From positions 1-5,509 of the forward strand of contig JADZAO010000118.1 in the NCBI GenBank assembly GCA_020852535.1: DNA of 5,509 nt. The letters run 5' to 3'. The stretch's first letter is position 1, and every line of letters begins with the position of its first letter. Origin of the DNA: Paracoccaceae bacterium. Its GTDB lineage: Bacteria > Pseudomonadota > Alphaproteobacteria > Rhodobacterales > Rhodobacteraceae. Below are positions 1 through 5,503 of the stretch, one piece after another. Both the position numbers and the translations under genes were made by a program. Under the pieces are notes generated by a model. That model worked only from the letters and a program-made list of their open reading frames with translations, searched no databases and was not told the origin of the DNA.

Positions 1-49
1 GATAGCGGTTCGGAAAAGGCCTTTATTATATTTACCCCGTTTTGGGCTG

Positions 50-66
50 TGTGAGCGCTGCTCACA
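50..66. repeat. Perfect 7-bp inverted repeat downstream of cycA
   Basis: TGTGAGC (50-56) and GCTCACA (60-66) are perfect inverted complements around a 3-nt spacer. The repeat lies about 50 nt past the cycA stop codon. A T-run does not follow it on either strand, so it is a poor intrinsic terminator. It could still be a transcript-end hairpin trimmed after Rho termination, or a protein-binding palindrome belonging to a gene left of the window. What is seen is only the symmetry; any function is a guess. Confidence 0.35.
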
Positions 67-115
67 TGAGGATCAGCCCGTCCGTTTAGGTAAGTTCACA
101 CCAGAAGGCGTCATT

Positions 116-1528
116 CTACTTGGTCTGACACGAGCGCTTGCCTATAAACATCCACGCCACACCCAAGGTTGCAAACCACACCGGTGTGATCAGCAGCGCA
201 TTTAGCGTGTCAGCCCGCTGTGTCAGCGCCCAGATCAGAAAGGCAAAGAACCCCAGCACAGCCCAGCACATCGGTACACCCCCCGGCATCTTAAACGTCG
301 ACGCCGCATGCAGATCAGGCCGCTTCTTGCGATAGGCAATGTAGCTCACAAGGATCATCGTCCAGACGAACATGGACAGAAGTGCCGCGATGGTGGAGAA
401 CAACGTAAAGGCCGCCAGTACAGTTTCTCCTGAAAACAGCAAGACAAGAGACGACAGCAGGAAGATGCAAGAAAACACCAGCGCGTTTACCGGAACGTGG
501 CGGTGGCTCAGCTTACCCAGTAGGGCAGGGGCATCCCCTTTCTTTGACAGGCCATAGACCATGCGCGAGGTGGAATAGATGCCCGAGTTGGCTGAAGATG
601 CGGCAGAGGTCAGCACCACGAAGTTGACGACTGACGCTGCGATCCCTAGACCGGCCAACGCAAACATCGACACAAAGGGGCTCTGGCCTGGGATCATCTC
701 GTGCCACGGAGTGACCATCATGATTGCCGCCAGCGCACAGATGTAAAACAGCATGACGCGGATCGGAATGGCACGGATAGCCCGCGGCAGGGTTTGTTCG
801 GGGTCCTTTGCCTCAGCAGCAGTGGTGCCGACAAGCTCAATCCCGTTAAAGGCAAAGACGGCGATCTGGAAGCCCGCGATAAAGCCCACGAAGCCTGTTG
901 GGAATAAGTTGCCGTCATTCCACAAGTTTGAGACCTGCGCCACAGCCCCGTTCGGCGCGACAAAGCCCTGTGCGACCATGGTAATGCCTACGACGACCAG
1001 TGCCACGATGGCGACGATCTTGATGGTGGCAAACCAAAACTCCATTTCGCCAAAGGCCTTTACCGAAGGAAGGTTCAGCACCAGTAGAAGCGTGATGGTT
1101 GCCAGTGCTGGAATCCATGGCGCAAGGGTGGGCCACCAGAACGAGAAATAGCCCGCGATGGCTACGATGTCGGCCACGCTCGCCACGATCCAGCAGAGCC
1201 AGTAGCTCCAGCCCACAAAGAACCCTGCCCAAGGACCGATCAGGTCGGACGCAAAATCGGCAAAAGATTTGTACTGCAGGTTTGATAAGAGCAGCTCGCC
1301 CATCGCCCGCATCACAAAATACAAAAAGAACCCGATGGTCGCATAGACGAGGATCACCGACGGACCGGCCAGCGAGATCGTTTTGCCTGACCCCATGAAA
1401 AGCCCCGTGCCAATAGCCCCGCCGATTGAGATCAGCTGGAGGTGTCTGTTGGTCAGTTTCCGCTTCAGACGGTCGCTGTCATCCGTTGTTTGGGTATCTT
1501 GGCAACCGCAGCACTTTGCAGTGGTCAT
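116..1528 (-). CDS. cycA: D-serine/D-alanine/glycine transporter (APC family permease)
   Basis: Inner-membrane, proton-coupled uptake of glycine, D-alanine and D-serine (also D-cycloserine in E. coli) is the known role of this family. The protein is 470 residues, the same length as E. coli CycA as I recall it, and matches it along nearly its whole length. Visible motifs are LTNRHLQLISIGGAIGTG (25-42) opening TM1, MRAMGELLLSN (73-83), FGEMEFWFA (159-167), GIELVGTTAAEAKDPE (229-244), TSAASSANSGIYSTSRM (307-323) and FIGK near the C terminus. The hydrophobic segments fit the usual 12 membrane helices with a hydrophilic N-terminal tail. The reading frame stays open to an ATG at 1696, but I start at 1528. 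There AGGAGA (1537-1542) lies 8 nt upstream, and the next residues lead directly into the family's SDRLKRKLTNRH region. The 56 codons upstream resemble no permease N terminus. Stop is TAG. The N terminus carries an odd KCCGC cluster (5-9). It is divergent from the ribosomal protein operon and apparently monocistronic. Exact substrate preference among small neutral amino acids is inferred. Confidence 0.95.
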   Translation of the reverse strand: MTTAKCCGCQDTQTTDDSDRLKRKLTNRHLQLISIGGAIGTGLFMGSGKTISLAGPSVILVYATIGFFLYFVMRAMGELLLSNLQYKSFADFASDLIGPWAGFFVGWSYWLCWIVASVADIVAIAGYFSFWWPTLAPWIPALATITLLLVLNLPSVKAFGEMEFWFATIKIVAIVALVVVGITMVAQGFVAPNGAVAQVSNLWNDGNLFPTGFVGFIAGFQIAVFAFNGIELVGTTAAEAKDPEQTLPRAIRAIPIRVMLFYICALAAIMMVTPWHEMIPGQSPFVSMFALAGLGIAASVVNFVVLTSAASSANSGIYSTSRMVYGLSKKGDAPALLGKLSHRHVPVNALVFSCIFLLSSLVLLFSGETVLAAFTLFSTIAALLSMFVWTMILVSYIAYRKKRPDLHAASTFKMPGGVPMCWAVLGFFAFLIWALTQRADTLNALLITPVWFATLGVAWMFIGKRSCQTK

Positions 1529-1536
1529 TTCCTGTA

Positions 1537-1542
1537 TCTCCT
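1537..1542 (-). promoter_or_regulatory. Shine-Dalgarno of cycA that fixes its start
   Basis: On the minus strand AGGAGA precedes ATG at 1528 by 8 nt, within a purine-rich GAGAGGAGA run. This is the best ribosome binding site anywhere in the open frame and argues against the upstream in-frame ATG at 1696. Confidence 0.8.
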
Positions 1543-1639
1543 CTCTTGTTTTATAGCCTTCGGCACTTTGATAACGCAGATACCTACTATGCTTTGCGAC
1601 ATGATGGTCTTGTTTTGTGTCTGAGGTCGCTTTCTTGAA

Positions 1640-1662
1640 GGCCCATAGAAGGAATATGGGCC
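1640..1662 (-). repeat. Perfect hairpin in the presumed cycA leader
   Basis: GGCCCATA (1640-1647) and TATGGGCC (1655-1662) form a perfect 8-bp stem with a 7-nt loop. Read on the minus strand the loop is the pyrimidine-rich TTCCTTC. The hairpin sits about 110 nt upstream of the cycA start, inside its transcript if the candidate promoter near 1803-1830 is right. No U-tract follows, so it is not an intrinsic terminator. It could be a leader hairpin or a dyad-symmetric protein site. Confidence 0.45.
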
Positions 1663-1773
1663 GAGTTAGTGAGCGAGGGCGATCTGTAAAGTGCACGTCG
1701 GAAATAGGATTGGTTCTTGGTTCTTACTCTAGATGGGACTAACATAAGGCTACTTTGGTCTTTTTGTCTTTCA

Positions 1774-1791
1774 TAGTGTAAAATGTAGTGT
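1774..1791. repeat. Direct repeat TAGTGT x2, 12 bp apart, near cycA promoter
   Basis: TAGTGT occurs at 1774-1779 and 1786-1791 with six bases between, so the copies start 12 bp apart, close to one helical turn. They lie just downstream of the predicted cycA transcription start, where a repressor half-site pair could act. The repeats are short and in AT-rich DNA, so chance is possible. Confidence 0.25.
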
Positions 1792-1802
1792 GAGTTTTTA
1801 CT

Positions 1803-1830
1803 ATTATTTTACGATTATATAGCGCGGCAA
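1803..1830 (-). promoter_or_regulatory. Candidate sigma-70-type promoter of cycA
   Basis: On the minus strand TTGCCG (1830-1825) is followed by a 16-nt spacer and AATAAT (1808-1803), matching the -35 box at 4 of 6 and the -10 box at 5 of 6. A perfect TATAAT also sits at 1819-1814, but the hexamer 17 nt upstream (AAAATG) is a poor -35. The first pair would start transcription near 1796 and give a leader of about 268 nt. Promoters in AT-rich spacers are easy to find by chance, so this is only the best candidate. Confidence 0.35.
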
Positions 1831-1889
1831 TCGTCTCATTTTTAATGCTGCGCGAGGGTGGGATTTATCTGTCCAGTTTCTGCTTTAGG

Positions 1890-1915
1890 ATGGGCATGAT
1901 GTTGCCTATGCCCAT
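1890..1915. repeat. Perfect 8-bp inverted repeat in the divergent spacer
   Basis: ATGGGCAT (1890-1897) and ATGCCCAT (1908-1915) are perfect inverted complements around a 10-nt spacer; a G-T pair could extend the stem inwards. It lies about 60 bp upstream of the candidate cycA -35 box. It could be a regulator binding site or a small hairpin. There is no T-run for termination, and no partner gene is evident. Confidence 0.35.
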
Positions 1916-2244
1916 GTTTGTGCGATCCTTGTCTTATGCCTAGAGCCACTTTGTGGCGTGTCCTTGGAACTTTTTGACGATGTGTTGGTCAAGTCATTTG
2001 TGCCTCACGCTCTGGTCGTAATTCTTGATCTAAGTGTTTTCTTGCGGCTGTCCGAGTTAGATGTGCTGAATTATGTTTTTATGTTTCTTGGCCCATATCA
2101 AAGGTACGCCACCAAATTATATTCCGAGCTTGTCGAGTTTTGGGTCAATCTGGCGTATGAGCCCGTGTTGATTGTTGCCTTTCTCTTATATGTTTGGGCT
2201 TTCATATGGGTTTTTGATCCGCGGGCACACAATATCTCCTGCGC

Positions 2245-2272
2245 TTGCATCCTGAATGTCTTTCTGTATAAG
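2245..2272 (+). promoter_or_regulatory. Candidate promoter of the rpsF-rpsR-rplI operon
   Basis: TTGCAT (2245-2250), a 16-nt spacer and TATAAG (2267-2272) form a plausible housekeeping promoter; the -10 matches TATAAT at 5 of 6, while the -35 matches only 3 of 6. Transcription would begin about 7 nt further on, near 2279. This is exactly where the 9-bp stem of the proposed rpsF leader begins, an agreement that raises confidence in both. Confidence 0.5.
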
Positions 2273-2279
2273 GTCACAT

Positions 2280-2334
2280 CCTTGTCGCGTTACCACGAAC
2301 CGGCGCAATCTCTCGTGGACGGGCGGCGGCAAGG
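2280..2334 (+). promoter_or_regulatory. Structured rpsF leader RNA, possible S6:S18 autoregulatory element
   Basis: The RNA can fold into a two-part hairpin. CCTTGTCGC (2280-2288) pairs over 9 bp with GCGGCAAGG (2326-2334), with one U-G pair. Inside it CCACGA (2293-2298) pairs with TCGTGG (2313-2318). Between the stems is an asymmetric internal loop (2289-2292 and 2319-2325), and the 14-nt apical loop starts ACCGGCGC. The structure begins at the predicted transcription start and ends about 40 nt before the GGAG of rpsF. In several bacterial groups the S6:S18 complex is known to bind an rpsF leader hairpin with a conserved CCG; here a CCG sits at 2300-2302. A CGG at 2320-2322 could pair with it as a pseudoknot. 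The fold is seen in the sequence; the regulatory role is inference, and the CCG is not clearly in the known bulge position. Confidence 0.4.
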
Positions 2335-2381
2335 TTAAATGCCTGTCCTATGAAATGCGCCTTGCATGAACTGGAGCATAC

Positions 2382-2831
2382 ATGCCGCTTTATGAGCATG
2401 TTTTTATTGCGCGTCAGGACTTGTCCAACACGCAAGCCGAAGGCCTCATTGAACATTTTTCGACTGTCCTTTCAGACAACGGCGGTAAAGTCGTTGAACA
2501 TGAGTACTGGGGCGTCAAAACAATGGCCTACAAGATTAACAAAAACCGCAAGGGCCACTATGCCTTCTTGAAGTCAGATGCTCCTGCGTCGGCCGTTCAA
2601 GAAATGGAGCGCCTGATGCGCCTGCATGATGATGTGATGCGCGTTTTGACCATCAAAGTCGATGTTCACGCAGAAAGCCCGTCGGTGCAGATGCAAAAGC
2701 GTGATGACCGCGAACGCGGTGATCGTTTCGAAGGCGGTTTTGGCGGTGGCGAACGTCGCGAGCGCGGCTTTGGCGACCGTCCTGACCGTGGCGACCGTTC
2801 GTTGGACGATCGTGGCGGATTTCGTCGTTGA
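2382..2831 (+). CDS. rpsF: 30S ribosomal protein bS6 with extended Arg/Gly/Asp-rich tail
   Basis: bS6 is a small-subunit protein that binds 16S rRNA of the central domain (platform) as a heterodimer with bS18. The 149-residue product starts MPLYEHVFIARQDLS, the family N terminus, and includes EHEYWGVKTMAYKI (39-52), the KNRKGHYAFL strand (54-63) and MERLMRLHDDVMRVLT (75-90). The conserved fold ends near residue 105. After SVQMQKRD comes a tail of about 45 residues made of RGD, RER, GGFGGG and DRGG elements. It is hydrophilic, low-complexity and probably disordered; E. coli bS6 also has a flexible tail, there acidic and glutamylated by RimK. The start ATG has GGAG (2373-2376) 5 nt upstream. 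It is first gene of the operon, with rpsR 24 nt downstream and neither priB nor ssb between them. The tail coding DNA contains imperfect GACCGT repeats, which could allow length change by slippage. Confidence 0.97.
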   Translation: MPLYEHVFIARQDLSNTQAEGLIEHFSTVLSDNGGKVVEHEYWGVKTMAYKINKNRKGHYAFLKSDAPASAVQEMERLMRLHDDVMRVLTIKVDVHAESPSVQMQKRDDRERGDRFEGGFGGGERRERGFGDRPDRGDRSLDDRGGFRR

Positions 2832-2855
2832 TCGGGTAGAAAAGGACAAACCATT

Positions 2856-3080
2856 GTGAATAAACCGTTTTTCCGCCGCCGCAAGGTCTGCCCGTTCTCG
2901 GGTGATAACGCGCCTGTAATCGATTATAAGGACGTCCGGCTTTTGCAGCGCCACCTATCAGAGCGCGGTAAGATCGTTCCCTCCCGCATCACCGCAGTCT
3001 CGGCAAAAAAACAGCGCGAATTGGCCCAGGCCATCAAACGCGCCCGTTTTCTTGCCTTGCTGCCCTACGCTGTGAAGTAA
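2856..3080 (+). CDS. rpsR: 30S ribosomal protein bS18
   Basis: bS18 binds the 16S rRNA platform together with bS6. The 74-residue basic protein shows the whole family pattern: FFRRRKVCPFSGDNAP (5-20), IDYKDVRLLQRHLSERGKI (22-40), VPSRITAVSAKKQREL (41-56) and AIKRARFLALLPYAVK (59-74). Only one cysteine (12) is present, so it is not a zinc-ribbon version. The start is GTG at 2856, with AAGGA (2842-2846) 9 nt upstream. No in-frame ATG exists near the N terminus; the codon before GTG is ATT (2853), which would give the 75 residues I recall as common in related species. GTG is the more likely initiator, but the exact first residue is open. rplI follows after 12 nt, so the two are surely cotranscribed. 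Confidence 0.96.
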   Translation: MNKPFFRRRKVCPFSGDNAPVIDYKDVRLLQRHLSERGKIVPSRITAVSAKKQRELAQAIKRARFLALLPYAVK

Positions 3081-3092
3081 GAAGAGACCCAA

Positions 3093-3665
3093 ATGCAAGT
3101 CATCCTCCTCCAGCGCGTGGCCAAGCTTGGTCAAATGGGTGAAGTCGTCAATGTAAAGGACGGCTACGCACGCAACTTCCTGCTACCGCAGGGCAAAGCG
3201 CTTCGCGCGAATGATGGAAACATCAAATCCTTCGAAGCCAAGAAAGCCCAGTTGGAAGCCCAGAACCTTGAAACCAAGAAAGAAGCTGAATCGGTGGGCG
3301 CCAAGCTCGACGGTCAAGTCTTCGTGGTGATTCGTTCCGCTTCTGATGCAGGTGCGCTCTACGGTTCTGTTACCACCCGTGATGCCGCAGAAGCCGCAAC
3401 CGAAGCAGGCTTTAGCCTAAATCGTACGCAAGTTGTCCTTGATCGTCCGATCAAGGATCTCGGTCTGCACAGTATCTCGGTCGTGTTGCACCCAGAAGTG
3501 ATGGTCAAAGTCACGCTGAACGTCGCCCGTTCGCCGGAAGAAGCCGAATTGCAAGCCGCTGGAAAGTCAATCCAAGTGCTTGCTGCTGAAGCCGAATCCG
3601 CCGCCGATTTTGAAATCGCGGAACTCTTTGACGATATGGGCTCTGCCGCCGGTGACGATTTTTGA
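3093..3665 (+). CDS. rplI: 50S ribosomal protein bL9 with acidic C-terminal extension
   Basis: bL9 binds 23S rRNA at the base of the L1 stalk and reaches out from the 50S subunit; it is linked to frame maintenance. The 190-residue product begins MQVILLQRVAKLGQMGE and satisfies the L9 signature at 13-40: G13, G16, V21, G24-Y25, N28-F29-L30, G34, A36 and N40. A charged linker helix rich in K, E and A spans about 44-72, and the C-terminal rRNA-binding domain runs from about 73 to 148 (LYGSVTTRD, VVLHPEVMVKV). E. coli bL9 has 149 residues; here some 40 more form an acidic tail ending FDDMGSAAGDDF. From memory, this length is usual in Rhodobacterales. The ATG follows rpsR by 12 nt, with only a weak purine-rich ribosome site (AAGAAGAGA) upstream, so translational coupling is plausible. 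A terminator follows 28 nt after the stop. Confidence 0.97.
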   Translation: MQVILLQRVAKLGQMGEVVNVKDGYARNFLLPQGKALRANDGNIKSFEAKKAQLEAQNLETKKEAESVGAKLDGQVFVVIRSASDAGALYGSVTTRDAAEAATEAGFSLNRTQVVLDRPIKDLGLHSISVVLHPEVMVKVTLNVARSPEEAELQAAGKSIQVLAAEAESAADFEIAELFDDMGSAAGDDF

Positions 3666-3693
3666 TCGTCCCTGCCGTTTAGGTAAAACTATT

Positions 3694-3728
3694 GAAAGCC
3701 GCGTGAAGTAATTCGCGCGGCTTTCTTC
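3694..3728 (+). terminator. Intrinsic terminator of rpsF-rpsR-rplI
   Basis: GAAAGCCGCG (3694-3703) pairs perfectly with CGCGGCTTTC (3716-3725). The stem can extend inwards by TGAA/TTCG (one T-G pair) to 14 bp closed by the GNRA-type tetraloop GTAA (3708-3711). A pyrimidine run, TTTCTTC, follows on the plus strand. It starts 28 nt past the rplI stop. Confidence 0.88.
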
Positions 3729-4042
3729 ATGCTGTCATCCCCCGAAATTTTTTGAAAATTTACAATTTTTCGGCATTAGCCAGTCGAAGATGCGGGCCTT
3801 GAATAGGCTATGATCGAAAAGACCATCACCAAAGTCCTTTGTTATGCACCAAGCCCTAAAAGAAGAACTTGCAGCTAGCTTATTATTCAACGCTCTTGCA
3901 GATTTATAATCACAACAACCATGGACCTGATGGATGCTTTGGGTGACGTTTGCCGCCCTTATGGCCAATGTTTATATAGCTCTTCGAGCTAGCTTGCTAA
4001 ACGCCTCTGCCCTAGCGCCAGTTAATTTTTAAAATAACCATG
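3729..4042. other. AT-rich convergent spacer between rplI and glnA
   Basis: About 310 bases lie between two facing terminators. I find no convincing gene. A 77-residue minus-strand frame (3735-3968) and a 21-codon plus-strand frame (3844-3909) have no ribosome site or recognisable motif. Small repeats are present: AAATTTT/AAAATTT around TTG (3745-3761), TAGCTC/GAGCTA around TTC (3977-3991), and AGCTAGCTT twice (3873-3881 and 3987-3995). I cannot assign a function to any of these. Confidence 0.6.
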
Positions 4043-4069
4043 AAAAAGGCCGCCTTTTGGCGGCCTTTT
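4043..4069 (-). terminator. Intrinsic terminator of glnA
   Basis: AAAAGGCCGCC (4044-4054) and GGCGGCCTTTT (4059-4069) form a perfect 11-bp stem with a TTTT loop (AAAA on the minus transcript). On the minus strand the stem ends in five consecutive T residues. It lies about 21 nt beyond the glnA stop. The A/T arms at both ends mean it could also stop transcription coming from the left, acting as a bidirectional barrier. Confidence 0.92.
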
Positions 4070-4090
4070 CCTAAGGAATTTACTTCTAAA

Positions 4091-5503
4091 TCAGCAGGAG
4101 TAGTACATCTGATACTCGACCGGATGCGGGGTGTGCTCGAAGGCGTAGACCTCTTCCCATTTAAGAGCAATGTAGCTCTCAAGCTGACTTTTTTCGAAGA
4201 CACCACCGGCAAGCAGGAAAGCGTGGTCTTTTTCCAGCTCTTCCAACGCCTCGCGGAGCGAACCACAGACAGTCGGGATCTCGGCCAGTTCTTCCGGCGG
4301 TAGATCATAGAGATCCTTGTCAGAGGCAGGGCCAGGGTGGATCTTATTTTTGATGCCGTCAAGGCCAGCCATCATAAGCGCCGCAAAGGCCAGATAAGGA
4401 TTGGCTGACGGATCTGGGAAGCGGGCTTCGACGCGCTTGGCTTTGGGCGATTCCGTCCACGGAATACGAACGCAACCCGAACGGTTGCGGGCAGAATACG
4501 CACGCAGAACCGGTGCTTCGAAACCAGGGATTAGACGCTTGTAGCTGTTGGTCGATGGGTTAGTGATGGCGTTGAGCGCCTTGGCGTGCTTGAGAATGCC
4601 GCCGATGAAGTAGAGCGCTTCCATCGACAGATCTGCATATTGATCGCCAGCAAAGAGCGGTTTTCCATCCTTCCAGATCGACATGTTTACGTGCATCCCC
4701 GAGCCGTTATCACCCTTCATAGGCTTGGGCATGAAGGTCACGGTCTTGCCATAAGCCGCCGCAACGTTGTGGATGACGTATTTGTATTTTTGGATGTTGT
4801 CGGCCTGTTCAACAAGGCCGCCAAAGACCATGCCAAGCTCATGCTGGCAGGTCGCTACTTCGTGGTGGTGCTTGTCAACCTTGATGCCCATACGCTTCAT
4901 GGTCGAGAGCATCTCGCCGCGTAGGTCTTGGGCCTCGTCGATCGGGTTGACCGGGAAATAGCCTCCCTTGTAGCCAGCGCGATGAGCGAGGTTGCCACCT
5001 TCAAACTCGGCATCAGTATTCCACGCCGCTGCTTCCGCGTCGATCTGATAGGATACCTTGTTTGGCGCAACCGAGTAGCGGACGTCGTCGAAGATAAAAA
5101 ACTCTGCTTCGGGGCCGAAGTAGGCGGTGTCGCCCACGCCTGATGATTTAAGGTAGGCCTCGGCTTTTAGCGCGATTTGACGCGGGCAGCTACTATAGGC
5201 TTCGCCCGTGTCAGGCTCGACTACGTTGCAATGTACGCATAAGGTCTTTTCTGCATAAAAAGGGTCTATATAAACCGACGTGGCATCAAGCATTAGCTTC
5301 ATGTCGGATTGGTCGATCGACTTCCAGCCAGCGATTGATGAGCCGTCGAACATGAAGCCTTCTTCGAATAAGTCTTCGTCGACGAGATCAGCAATCAGCG
5401 TGACGTGCTGGAGTTTGCCTTTAGGGTCGGTGAAGCGGATGTCGAGATATTCGACTTCCTCGTCCTTCATCAGTTTCAGAGCATTTGCTACTGCGCTCAT
5501 CAT
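4091..5503 (-). CDS. glnA: Glutamine synthetase, type I (GSI-beta)
   Basis: This cytoplasmic dodecamer joins ammonia to glutamate with ATP and is the main entry of nitrogen in low ammonium. The 470 residues cover the complete family. Visible are MFDGSS with D53, FGPEAEFF with metal ligands E132 and E134, HHHEVATCQHE with E215 and E222, GDNGSGMH with H271, NSYKRLIPGFEAP with R323 and the flap glutamate E329, NRS with R341, and VEARFPDP with E359 and R361. DLYDLPPEE holds Y399, equivalent to the E. coli Tyr397 adenylylation site, so control by GlnE and PII is expected. It ends MYYSC with TGA. The start is ATG at 5503 or the adjacent ATG at 5500; the second gives 469 residues, the E. coli length. 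The ribosome site and promoter lie beyond the edge and the frame is open to the last base, so the start is not proven. In many alphaproteobacteria glnB lies just upstream; that cannot be seen here. Confidence 0.97.
   Translation of the reverse strand: MMSAVANALKLMKDEEVEYLDIRFTDPKGKLQHVTLIADLVDEDLFEEGFMFDGSSIAGWKSIDQSDMKLMLDATSVYIDPFYAEKTLCVHCNVVEPDTGEAYSSCPRQIALKAEAYLKSSGVGDTAYFGPEAEFFIFDDVRYSVAPNKVSYQIDAEAAAWNTDAEFEGGNLAHRAGYKGGYFPVNPIDEAQDLRGEMLSTMKRMGIKVDKHHHEVATCQHELGMVFGGLVEQADNIQKYKYVIHNVAAAYGKTVTFMPKPMKGDNGSGMHVNMSIWKDGKPLFAGDQYADLSMEALYFIGGILKHAKALNAITNPSTNSYKRLIPGFEAPVLRAYSARNRSGCVRIPWTESPKAKRVEARFPDPSANPYLAFAALMMAGLDGIKNKIHPGPASDKDLYDLPPEELAEIPTVCGSLREALEELEKDHAFLLAGGVFEKSQLESYIALKWEEVYAFEHTPHPVEYQMYYSC

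Larger units (their letters stand above)
1697..2244. other. T-rich divergent spacer between cycA and rpsF, no convincing gene
   Basis: About 550 bases separate the cycA leader from the rpsF promoter. The plus strand is visibly T-rich compared with the flanking genes. It contains a tandem GGTTCTT duplication (1712-1725), the TAGTGT pair, the candidate cycA promoter and an 8-bp inverted repeat at 1890-1915. A GTG-initiated frame at 1958-2338 could encode 126 residues with hydrophobic stretches. It lacks a Shine-Dalgarno, shows no family motif I recognise, and would run through the rpsF promoter and leader, so I do not call it a gene. I see no tRNA-like cloverleaf or transposase remnant. Confidence 0.6.

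Noticed and set aside
50..66. Calling the inverted repeat after cycA an intrinsic terminator
   Set aside because: No T-run follows the stem on the minus strand, so it was listed only as a repeat.
1529..1696. N-terminal extension of cycA by 56 residues from the ATG at 1696
   Set aside because: The extension has no resemblance to permease N termini, while the internal ATG at 1528 has AGGAGA 8 nt upstream and yields exactly the family length of 470.
1739..1774. Eleven-codon upstream frame (MKDKKTKVALC) in the cycA leader as a leader peptide
   Set aside because: No Shine-Dalgarno precedes it, it has no run of regulatory codons, and such short frames are common by chance.
1529..1800. Glycine riboswitch upstream of the glycine/D-alanine permease
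   Set aside because: The conserved aptamer core segments of the glycine riboswitch are not visible on the minus strand.
2574..2954. Minus-strand and alternative-frame ORFs over rpsF and rpsR
   Set aside because: They arise from the repetitive arginine/glycine codons of the bS6 tail and overlap undoubted ribosomal protein genes.
3735..3968. 77-residue minus-strand frame as a small gene or transposase remnant
   Set aside because: No ribosome binding site, no recognised motif, composition consistent with AT-rich spacer, and no terminal inverted repeats around it.
4586..5143. Plus-strand frames inside glnA (for example 4586-4924)
   Set aside because: They are antisense shadows of the strongly conserved glnA coding sequence.
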